A stretch of DNA of 64,000 nt from Cladopsammia gracilis. Its lineage: Eukaryota > Cnidaria > Anthozoa > Scleractinia > Dendrophylliidae. Below are positions 55,301-64,000 of the stretch, one piece after another. Each line of letters begins with the position of its first letter. Within the stretch, counting starts at the first letter, position 1. Under the pieces are notes generated by a model. It was not told the origin of the DNA. It saw only the letters and a program-made list of their open reading frames with translations, and did not search any database. The translations under genes were made by a program, and so were the position numbers. The stretch lies in the NCBI GenBank assembly GCA_022457155.1, contig JAJGOT010000339.1, forward strand, positions 1-64,000, given 5' to 3'.

Positions 55301-58300
55301 CCTTGGGTGGAGTGGAGGATGTGGGGGGGGGGGGGGGGGGAGGATGGGGATTGATGATGGGAGGTTGACACAAAATAAAAAGTCTCCAGATTTCATATCT
55401 CCAGCAGTTTACATCTTCTGTGCCTATTTGTGTGTGACAAGGCTTGAGAAAATTAATAAGAGTTGAGAGATGAGTATTGGCTTCTAACCAGTAGAAACTA
55501 TACTCAACTTTGCTCTTGTTTGATTTAACACACTTTATTAGGCAACAGTGTAACTGCATTTGTTGCAAGAGGTATAACTTTTCATGATTGCTACAATGGA
55601 AAAATTTACAATTTGTCTGTCAAAAAAAATAATATTGGTTTTACAAGTTAAAAGGTAGGCGATAAAAAATCTATATAGTTAAAAAATAAGGTCAGGATAC
55701 ATGTATGTATACACTGAGCAATTCAACTTGTTGTTATTCATAAATTGTGGCTGATTAATTATTCTTTTGTGTATTGTATGCATGCTAATCAGCCTGCATT
55801 GACCTTGTTAGTGTGCACAAAATTCAAAATAATTTTTACTCTGACATGAGCCCAATATATAGCTAATTAACATAAATAACTGACAAGGGATGTTGTACAT
55901 TCAAAACATGTTTTCTAAATTTTAAAACTTGTGTTGTTGTCTTTCTGAAAATACAACAGAATTACAATAAATCAGCTGCCATTTACATGTACATTGTATG
56001 AATTGGGAGACTATTGTACAAGATGTTGCTAAATGTAACAAAAAACGCTGTCCTTGGAAGCAGCACCTCTGCTTTCTTAGAAGTGTTGAGAATAAACAAG
56101 ACTTTTTTGGTAAAACAGATATCAATTCCGCTCTTCTGATGAAGGAAGGCCAGATTCAAGACGCAAGGTGGTGAGGTCACCAAGCTTTGTGAAATCACTT
56201 CCCAGCCAAACTTATGAAATAGATGAGAAAGGAAAATTACAAGAGCAGGTTTGAAATTTAAATTGTTACTTCCGTAATGCAATTTAGTGATTCACGATGA
56301 TCCATCTAGAAATGTCTTAGGATTTACACAGCCATGTGCCATCCCAGAAACTTCAGGGAGACTTTGCACCAGCTTTTGGCACTTTCTATATTCTTTGGGC
56401 AACCGGCATTAGTTAAGATAGGTTCCAAGGGCAACCATTAACCAATCATAGCTCATATTGGTTACCCAAATGATCACAGAAATCTCAGTGCCTTAAGAAA
56501 CATGCTCTGTCTCTCCCTTCTGGAAGGGTGAATTATTAATTATGAGAAGTCCTATAAGGCCCACCTGTGTGAGTCCCAGACCTAGTGGGGCCCACATGGC
56601 CCCAATGGAACACATCTGTTCAGTTTTTTTTTTTTACTTTAATTTATTTTTCAGCTGTAAAAAAAACTACTGCCAGGATTTATAAATAGGTGGTCAGAAT
56701 TTAAAAAAGTCTCCTTTCAGTTTGACCAAAATCAACACTTCTTTACCTTTTTCAGAAGTCATAGATAACATTCATACCATACAAATAATACTAATGATAA
56801 GTGGGCCAACTCACACAAAAAGGGCCTGGATGACATGGCACTTGATTTCAAGCAATTTGCATTTAAATCAGCTGCTCAAAATGGCGGAAGCCTTGTGGTA
56901 TGTGCATTCAAGGCACCATTTTTACAGTTTTAATTTTTATTTCCAGACTTTTTTCCCTTCCATCATATTATATGGGGATTGAAGTGGGCAAAAAAGCTGA
57001 AAACCCCAAAATCGAGAAAATATGTTGTCTGAGCCCTTTTCGTGTAACGTGGCCCAAGTACATGTAATAGATATGAGTGGCAGAACTGTATAGTATAGAT
57101 TTTCATACTGTTCTGCTGTGAATATTTTAATATGTGACTTGACTTCTAAAAGAACAATAGCGATGAAGCTTATAAACATTCCTATTAGAATTCTGTATCA
57201 GTGAAACAGTATTAAATAGCTCTTCTGTATCAGTATTTATAAACCTTCATCAAATTTTGATTTTTTTTTAATTTGTATTTTTCTTATTAATTATAAATGA
57301 ATTTAAAAAATAAAGGAAGATGGTAAATGTTAGGCTGGGTAAAGCTTGGTTCCCACTAGCGATGTAAGCGACGTAAGCTTAATCGTAAGAGGAATCAGAA
57401 TCGTATTAACCTTAAAATCTAGTGGAAATCAAAATGACGGAAGCGGATAGCAAGCAACGAAAGCAGAAGCAGAATTGGAAGAAAAAGGAAACCTTCTGAT
57501 CATTCGGTTCGATTCCGTCGAGCTTCCGATTCCGATTGCGTCTCCGTTTTTTATTTACACTAGAACGTAAGGCTCCTTACGCTTCCGACTCCGACTCCGA
57601 CTCCGCTTCCAATTACGTCGCTAGTGGGAACCAGCCCTTATGAAATGAAAAAGGTGTAATGTAAGTGCTACTTGCCATTTGAAGTGTCACACTGAAAACT
57701 GAGATATAACACATGGTCATTTAAAAAAAGGCACCCTGGCAGTACTTAGAACTTGACTCACAGCCTGGAACAATATTTGGAACTGTAGGCCTTGAATTTC
57801 TTTTGGCAGGGTAAGAGCGGTTCACAACAAAAGTTATCACAGCAGTCATCTAAGGAGGACAGTTTACCCAGGGGCAGCTGGGCATCCAGGTAATTACAGT
57901 CATGTGCGACCACCTCTCCTAAGCGACCACTTTTTCAGTATATACCAGATTTTTTTTCCAGTCAAATACTTAATCATTGTATTTTGCCCAGGGGTCAATT
58001 CAATAAAACTTTTACTAAGTGTAATTTACAATATTAGTGTAGCTATTGTTTTCAATCTCTGAAACAATGGCAACATTTGTAAATTGTCGCAACGCCATGC
58101 TACGTCATGCACGAGCGCGCGCGCAAGAGAAGAAATCTAAGCACATAAAGGGCTGATAGCCGTTGCGTTAACTTTGCTTAGATTTAACTCGCTTGGATGG
58201 TCGGTGACCCCCAATTTTTTTTCCATCGATAATTTTCTTTGCCAATTCTCAACAGATTGTGAAAAAATGAACAAAAAATCAATGTAGGAAGTTTAAATTT

Positions 58301-61300
58301 TTTCCATTTTTCTACCCGCGCGCCATCCAATCCTGCCAACTTGCGGCTGTCAGAGTTTGCAAATGTTGTCGTTTAAAGATGAAATTTACTTCAAGGAACA
58401 TCACCAGTTGAATGAATAATATTTGCTGAACAGACCTACTCGCATAAAATTTGAGAAAGAAAGTTGCATTTTAGAGATTCATTTGCAACATTTTTAGACT
58501 AACAGACATTGGGGTCACATCCAGTAAGGAAGACCAATTCTTCAAAATTAGGGTCGCCTTTCAGATGGCTTATCTCAGAAACGAAGTCGGTGACCCCCTC
58601 ATTTTTTGCATTTCTGACACGAGTAACTCATAACCTAGCTGTAGCAAAAGTTTTATAAAAAAATCAATGTTAGAAGATTTTCGCGTGAACGTCCTTAAGT
58701 GTGATATTAGTATATGGTTTAGTGTAGTTCTGAAAAGAACTGTCAACAACAGCTTACAGTTCTTTTCAGAGTTACATACACTATTAAACCCAGGCATTCA
58801 CAGTTAATATCAAGACTACTAGATACTCCTGGGTTCAAACCATTATTTTTACTCTGTATGCTTTTCACTCTGTACATATAGTAATCATGATAAATTGTCT
58901 TTTTTTAATAGCATTTTTGACCTGCAGTCATGCAACCCTGATTCTCTGTTACCTTCTCTTCTTGAACGCACTCCTGGTGATGAGGTGGACCGTGCAAATG
59001 AAGAAGATCGTGAACTCCACAGAATACACTCTCTATTTTCCATATACCCTGTTCAACAGGTAACATGATGAGTTTATCTGGAAGAGTATCAAGTTTGGCA
59101 ATAATCATTGGATAAAAATTTTTTCATGACATGCTCTAGTAATCCAGTTGGCAACTGTTGACTATTCTAAACCATTTTGTGGACATATTTTTTACAGGAG
59201 GAAGGAATAGAGAAGAGAGTTCCCGCAACTATTCCTCAAGAGCATTTTGGACAGAGAATTTTGGTCAAATGTCTTCAACTCAAGTGAGTTGCTTAACGAT
59301 TATAGAGTTTGCTTGCTTGCCTTACCTTGTAGCTTAACTAGGTTAGGTTTAACAGTTAAAAGAAATTAAACTGAACTGCCTTTGTATTGAACCGCTACAG
59401 GACAAAGAACTTTCAATTTCAGGACAGTTAAACTGTGGAACTCATTGGACTCTACTCTGAAGTTAAAACCGACACTTATTATAAAGGACTTCAAACGTTG
59501 CCTGAAGCACTTATGTCCAGGATTGCAGAAAATTAGATGTATGACAAATTTTGATATCCAACACGAAGTGTCCCATTAAGTCTAAGTGTTAACTATCTTT
59601 TAAGAAATGTAAGGTAAGCATTAGTGTTAGTGTTGTTTTTAGGTTAGGGTAAACGCACCTGTTTATCTTTACTTAAAGAGCAGAATTTAGGGGACCCTTT
59701 TGTGACGTTTATTGTCTGAATTTTTGAAAACAAGTGATGTTGAAGTTGAGTAGAAGAGCAAGAGGACACTTTGTGATGCTTATTAATTATATAATTATCT
59801 GCCATCCTGGACATAACTACCCTGAAGTGGAGCCTAATCTCAGTTTTCTTAGAGACTTAATTGCCTTTTTCTTTTGTTTTTGTTTTTATTTTATTAATTT
59901 AATTTATGTATTTATTTAATGATTAATTAATTATCAATTAGTTATCTAATACTTGTTAATTAGCTAGTTTTACTTAATTTACTCTTTATTCTGAAAAGTC
60001 CTTTTGGGACAAATAAAGTATATAATTATGTATGTAATGATCTCTTGAATTTCCACATTTACAAATAGCCTCTTAAAAGAAATTGGACAATGGATAACAA
60101 ATCAGATGAAGGAAAAACCCTGATGATACCAAACATCCAATTTTATACCATGTGATGTATTTTATCCAATAAGATTACGAGAAAATTATACAATTATACA
60201 GAGTTTACTGCTATGCTGCAGTAGTATAATGACTTGTTCCAACCGGTCCTACCGGTTATTGGGGGTAGTGGCAATTTCAAGGATCTCAGGTATGACTTTA
60301 TTTTCTTGCTTTCATTTTTTCAATTTATTTATTAGGTTTGAGATAGAAGTTGAACCAATATTTGCTTCAATGGCTTTGTATGATGGCAGAGTTAAGAAAA
60401 AGGTACGTGCTTTCATAATAATATTAGTCATAGAAACACTGTCCTGTTGAAATGACAAAATTTCACTTGCCTTATTTCAATTTTAAAATGTATATCACCA
60501 AATGCCACCAAATATATAACTTAACTGGATAAAAAGATTCTATAGCAGGGGTGTAGCTACGTAAGAAGACACTAAGCAGGTTCATTAACAAGCCCAGCCG
60601 GTTTTTCTGGCTTGTGCACCTTCAAAATCACCCCAAATCTTTGTTTTCTAGTGAATTTTCAGCCAGTGATAAGTTCTCTTTCAGCTGGTGAAATTAACCG
60701 GTAGCCGGCTCTTAGCTACATCCCTGCTATAGAGCAAAGCAGAAGCAGTTTCTGTAGTTTGGAGAAAAAGTGCAGGATGCAAGGATGGAAGTGGATTAAT
60801 TACAGTTCATCATATTTGATTTTGTGACAGGCGGACAAGAAATCAAAATTGCCATTCTCGTGGAATTTTGATTTTGTTTAAGTGCTATTTTGTCTCTTTA
60901 GTTAATATTACTTTGCTTTCATCACATTTGGTAAGTTTTTTCTTCCTATTTCAAGATCATAAAGTAAGCTTATCCTGGCCATAATCATGAAAACATGATA
61001 TTTCAGCTGGGACAGTGTGAAAAGAAGTCCTTTTATAATAAGTACTTCAGCTATAAAAGTTGATTTGTTACTTGTAATAAACATGACAAAGTGCTCATCA
61101 TAGTTGTTTTTTATTCACAAGGAGCAAGTTTACATGTACCACTAACATATTGTTTAATTATGCTCCATTATTTTGTGCAAATATTCATATACTGTTTAGT
61201 TGGCTGTGTGCATTTGAGTTGTTTTCAGTTGAGTGTCAGACTGTTGTAAAACCAAAACGAAAGTTGTAATCACTATGACCAATCACAACAGACACAGACA

Positions 61301-61931
61301 ATCGAATGAACCAATCACAACAGACACAGACAATCCAATGAATCAATCAGAACTCAAAGTAAATACATGTAGCCGGCACCAAGGGCAGAAAACTGGTGCA
61401 AGTAATTCACAATTGGTTTCGCTTTTTCTTCTGATTGGTTGATAAAATGGCAAAAGGTTTTTTAGCCAATAACAAAGCGTAGCAATTCAAAACCAAAGCA
61501 AAATATTGCAAAATTACTTTCAACAATCATTTCGTTTGAAAACTGCTGAGTCTATACATTATTGGACACCCATGTGACTGCACTCCAATTAGGTGTGAAA
61601 TAGGCATGTGGACGACCAATTACCATCAAGAATTTTGATATTGATATGATTAAATCTATTAAACTAACTATTATTCTGCCTTTTTCTTTGATTTACCATG
61701 CTACAGATATCAGAAACTTTCTACTTTGATATGAACAGTGAGTGGTGCAGAAAGCTGGTGAAGGAGCACAATCCCCGTACTGATATCTCCACACTTAGCC
61801 GCTCCGCAATATTTTCCATCACATATCCTTCAACAGATGTGTTTCTTGTCATCAAGTTGGAAAAAGTTCTACAACAGGGAGACATAAGTGAATGCGCGGA
61901 ACCATACTTGAAGGACACCGAAAACTCCAAG
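49332..61931 (+). CDS. DOCK6/7/8-type (DOCK-C) GEF, first nine exons
   Basis: This is the N-terminal 389 codons of a dedicator-of-cytokinesis protein, a cytoplasmic activator of Rac/Cdc42 GTPases. Exons are 49332-49414, 49499-49595, 51316-51494, 54850-54921, 56119-56248, 57810-57889, 58912-59059, 59198-59283, 60336-60402 and 61707-61931 (the first two give one 60-residue N-terminus). All junctions are GT-AG and phase-consistent. Family motifs: RAFAQKLNK at the start, [19 protein letters not shown] (across a splice), [13 protein letters not shown] (across a splice), [75 protein letters not shown]. This is the DOCK-C/D N-terminal region. The DHR-1 lipid-binding and DHR-2 exchange domains lie beyond the window. 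No later exon was found up to 64000. The introns hold many repeats. DOCK6, 7 or 8 orthology cannot be settled. Confidence 0.93.
50450..50768. repeat. Tandem duplication, about 160-bp unit, with B-box-like motif
   Basis: AAGGTCAAGGGTTCAAATCCTG to AAAGTGTGTGAAATTTTTG is repeated twice nearly perfectly. GGTTCAAATCC is a tRNA B-box-like sequence, suggesting a SINE-derived unit. DOCK intron 2. Confidence 0.85.
50898..51081. mobile_element. TIR MITE (AATAGCCCATTTCCGAGTTGC ends)
   Basis: AATAGCCCATTTCCGAGTTGCT and AGCAACTCAGAAATGGGCCATT are inverted, with an inner GCCAAGTG..CACTTGGC pair. It is related to the outer element at 45187-45717. DOCK intron 2. Confidence 0.75.
51640..51900 (-). mobile_element. 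tRNA-derived SINE, copy 2
   Basis: It matches 41749-42018: GGATGGGATGCTTGTCCATC, CCATTTATACACGTGGGTGGAGAG, GACGGCAGAGACCAGGCTTG, and GACGCGCTAACC then CACTAGCCAC. It has a small internal duplication in the head. DOCK intron 3. Confidence 0.7.
52625..54745. mobile_element. 2.1 kb palindromic element in a DOCK intron, about 880-bp arms
   Basis: The left arm (52625 to about 53503) and right arm (about 53866 to 54745) are near-identical reverse complements. Both outer ends are TTAA followed by GGAGGCTCGT, so TTAA may be the target duplication. The same peptide frames appear on opposite strands in each arm, as expected from symmetry. The 360-bp spacer is unique and carries a hammerhead-like core on the minus strand (53818-53843). 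The right end is about 100 bp upstream of the exon at 54850. Confidence 0.85.
53818..53843 (-). repeat. Hammerhead-like core, exact CTGATGA and GAAAC boxes
   Basis: On the minus strand CTGATGA (53837-53843) is followed by A, a GACG-ACAA-CGTC hairpin, G, then GAAAC (53818-53822). The two boxes match the conserved hammerhead ribozyme core elements. Stems I and III and a cleavage site could not be confirmed by eye. Confidence 0.45.
55323..55340. repeat. G18 tract
   Basis: An uninterrupted poly-G run in a DOCK intron. Confidence 0.9.
57344..57637. mobile_element. MITE (GGTTCCCACTAGCGA family), copy 2
   Basis: GCTTGGTTCCCACTAGCGATG on the left and CGTCGCTAGTGGGAACCAGCC on the right are inverted. 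The interior is rich in CCGACTCCGACTCCG-like and GAAGCGGA-like short repeats. DOCK intron. Confidence 0.75.
58087..58608. repeat. Dispersed repeat, copy 2
   Basis: Same orientation as 23920-24462, with a few small indels. It lies in the DOCK intron before the exon at 58912. Confidence 0.75.
59391..60030 (+). mobile_element. LINE (CR1/L2-like) 3' fragment
   Basis: A frame from about 59391 to TAA at 59577-59579 encodes [17 protein letters not shown] and [12 protein letters not shown], the usual extreme C-terminus of non-LTR reverse transcriptase proteins (F..R....WN.L, then FK..L). The 3' end has GGGACAAATAAAGTATATAATTATG, a typical tail. It is 5'-truncated and inserted in a DOCK intron. Confidence 0.7.
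60539..60735. mobile_element. TIR MITE (CTATAGCAGGGGTGTAGCTAC ends)
   Basis: CTATAGCAGGGGTGTAGCTAC and TAGCTACATCCCTGCTATAG are inverted. The interior has GCCGGTTTTTCTGGC and TAACCGGTAGCCGGC. DOCK intron. Confidence 0.7.
61221..61543. mobile_element. Relative of the 12187-12436 MITE
   Basis: GTTTTCAGTTGAGTGTC and TTTGAAAAC ends, AAAACCAAAACG subterminal motifs, and a duplicated GACCAATCACAACAGACACAGACAAT core. Confidence 0.55.
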
Positions 61932-61977
61932 GTTATTTTTAATATTAGTCTGTTTTATTGAATCAAAATTATTGAAG

Positions 61978-62245
61978 AAAAATACTCAATTTTATTTTGT
62001 AAAATATTGAAAAACAAAATAATGGTACCATGCAAAAGTACTGCCGAAGAGGTTTCATTTGAATAGTCACATCATAGGATTTCGTTGACAGACTCAAAAG
62101 TTAGAACAAATGGTACCATGCAAAAGTACTGCCGAAGAGGTTTTGTTTGAATAGTCACACCATAGGATTTCATTGACAGACTCAAAAGTTGGAACAACAG
62201 TACTACATGTCTCCATAATTGACTCTGGGAGTGAAAGGGTTAACT
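61978..62245. repeat. Repeat with an 87-bp internal duplication
   Basis: ATGGTACCATGCAAAAGTACTGCC, then AGAGGTTT, then ACAGACTCAAAAGTT occurs twice (62022 and 62110). It ends TTGACTCTGGGAGTGAAAGGGTTAAC, matching the inverted sequence at 2549-2767. Located after the last DOCK exon seen. Confidence 0.65.
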
Positions 62246-63120
62246 TAGTACTTCACACTAATGCAGATGTCAAGAGTGCTCAACCACTGAGACAAAGACA
62301 TTTTATTTCTGTGCACTTTTAAGTATTAAATTTATTTTAAACAAAACTGAACAGAAGAAATATTTCTAGGTTTCTATTATTAATAAATAAATAAATATGT
62401 TTTTGGCCTTTCAAAGTTATGCTAAAAATACAATGTAGGTGACATTGCCAGGGCTTAAAAGTTAGCCGAACTTTTTTCAGGTTCTGACATGTTCATTTTC
62501 AAAAGGGCTAGAATAGAGCATGATTGCTTCTCTTTCAAGAATTGGTTAATTTTTAATTAGTATTGTAACGGGAGGTGAAAACCACAATTAATGTAAAACC
62601 ACAACCAACAGTCTTTATTTAAAACTACCGGTAGCTCCATGTTCTGACACCGTTACAACGCGTAGTTCCTTTTATACTTGATCCTACCCTTATGCATGCC
62701 ACTCACGACATCTACTATGACAAAATAACCGTCTTCTTCTAGCTTGCGCATAACAACTGTCTTACACATTTCACTACAGTATTATGCTGCAAATAAGTTA
62801 ATTATTAATACCATGGTTTTGACCAAAAACATTAAAGGCCGGCACACACTAGGGGACATGTTGCGGGGACATGAAGCGGGGACAAGCCCCTTCGTGTGCA
62901 CAACATACTGGCGCATGTTGCAGGGACAGTACGCAAGCTGGTGCACACAAAGCGGATTGAGGTATAAAAATCACCGAAATCACTAAGGGTGCCTGGGAAC
63001 TAGTATTTTTTTTTTTTTTTTTTTAATTTTATTACTTTATTCATAACACGAACAACAAACACTTACAATAGTGAGAGTTACAAGTTAAATAAGATACTGA
63101 AAGATAATTTAATTAAATAA
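62246..63120. other. DOCK intron sequence
   Basis: No exon recognised. It has a TGCGGGGACATGAAGCGGGGACA-like repeated stretch (62850-62960) and a T-rich run at 63007-63024. Confidence 0.4.
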
Positions 63121-63616
63121 TAAGTTTCGGTGACGACATGTCACCATTATCAAATGTAAAATTATTTGTGAAGTCGAAAGTGTGAAAATAAATAAATAAA
63201 AGATGCGAAGATGAACGAAAGAATGTGGCTTAATTAACTAAACAGTTTCGCTGGTATGGAGTCTTTTTGAGTGTTAAGAGACGGACTCTTTTTCCTTATC
63301 AATAGCATCTCGCATATTCTGCCATCGGCAAACACCTTAAGTACGAACATAACCAAAGACCGTACAATCTTCATGAGCAATTTACCATCCTAAAGAAATG
63401 CCGCGGAAAGTTTGAGTGCCTTATTTATGAGATGCTATTGATAAGGAAAAAGAGTCCGTCTCTTAACACTCAAAAAGACTCCATACCAGCGAAACTGTTT
63501 AGTTAATTAAGCCACATTCTTTCGTTCATCTTCGCATCTTTTATTTATTTATTTTCACACTTTCGACTTCACAAATAATTTTACATTTGATAATGGTGAC
63601 ATGTCGTCGCCGAAAC
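63121..63616 (+). mobile_element. Penelope-like element fragment with inverted tail
   Basis: The right part (63321-63616) holds the C-terminal coding end and 3' sequence. The left part (63124-63316) is the reverse complement of 63426-63616, giving a tail-to-tail arrangement with about 193-bp arms. Inverted partial copies at one end are characteristic of Penelope-like insertions. Both arms contain TTGATAA, a perfect GGTGAC/GTCACC (or GTCGCC) hairpin, and GAAAC. Confidence 0.75.
63321..63506 (+). pseudogene. GIY-YIG endonuclease C-terminus of a Penelope-like protein
   Basis: A 61-codon frame ends in TAA at 63504-63506. It has AIGKHLKYEHN, FTILKKCRGKFECLIYEMLLI and LNTQKDSIPAKLF, which match the end of the GIY-YIG domain found after the reverse transcriptase in Penelope-like elements (family memory). 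The RT and the GIY-YIG motif itself are missing, so this is a 5'-truncated fragment. Confidence 0.7.
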
Positions 63617-64000
63617 GTCATGTTTTTATATCGCTGATATTTATTCTTAAATGTATATCTAAATCTTTCGTTATTAGAAATAATAAGTTATTAATAAAAT
63701 TATAATAATAAAGTAATAATAGTAATGATAATAATAACAATAATAAAAAAGTAATAGTAGTCGAGCACAACATATCTTAACTTACATCAAGAATCGAGAA
63801 AAAAAGAAGCAAAGAATACAAGTTGCGCAAGAGATTGAAACATCTTCACACCCTTTAGTTTTTCTGTATATGATTTTCAATGTATATCTTTTGTTCCATC
63901 ATTGAGATAAAATGGTCGAAGTTGCATTGCTCTGAGTGCATTTTCTGGTTGTATAAGTAATATTTTCCAAATAATAAGCAGAAATTTAATTTTAGCACAG
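63617..64000. other. AT-rich end of window
   Basis: It contains (AAT)n-like sequence at 63700-63760. No exon or repeat ends seen. Confidence 0.4.

Overview
The window is a eukaryotic, AT-rich, intron-dense chromosome segment packed with transposable elements. Three host genes have GT-AG introns whose phases can be followed exon by exon. The gene content and repeat types (Penelope-like elements, TTAA and TA hairpin MITEs, a tRNA-Leu-primed Gypsy element) suggest a cnidarian, most likely an anthozoan such as a stony coral. That placement is inference, not proof.

Host genes. (1) The 3' end of PIGQ, a GPI-anchor GlcNAc-transferase subunit, lies on + at 1-894 in two exons. (2) A complete SLC1A/EAAT-type glutamate transporter lies on - at 5876-19995. 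Its seven exons sum to exactly 1581 nt (526 aa plus stop). It is tail-to-tail with PIGQ, and its introns hold most of the repeats between 6 and 19.5 kb. (3) The 5' part of a DOCK6/7/8-like guanine nucleotide exchange factor lies on + from 49332. Nine exons give 389 codons, and the gene runs off the right edge after the exon ending at 61931. A weaker two-exon hypothetical gene lies on - at about 25545-26369.

Repeat landscape. The 29 kb between the divergent SLC1A and DOCK starts is almost entirely mobile DNA. It holds a 0.5 kb and a 1.0 kb palindrome, a terminal-inverted-repeat element built around a 72-bp minisatellite, a 5'-truncated LINE interrupted by a 250-bp hairpin insertion, two tRNA-related repeats, and a short-LTR Gypsy-type retrotransposon (42140-48419). 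The retrotransposon has a 5-bp target duplication and an internally deleted Gag-integrase body. It is interrupted by a 4.2 kb long-TIR element with a SWIM-finger ORF, which in turn contains a 1.6 kb element and other nested MITEs. A 2.1 kb palindrome with TTAA ends sits in a DOCK intron. The right end carries a Penelope-like fragment with an inverted tail.

Most notable pattern. Four unrelated-looking hairpin or Penelope-type repeats share a tripartite motif resembling the hammerhead ribozyme core (YYGANNA, a short hairpin, then GAAAC). Several non-autonomous elements also carry dense subterminal arrays of short motifs (GTTTAAAC, ATCACGCRTCACG, GAGCACTTTT), and a further dense array (CTTTGA) lies in a stretch with no mapped element ends. 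No rRNA, functional tRNA, CRISPR or bacterial-type operon was seen.
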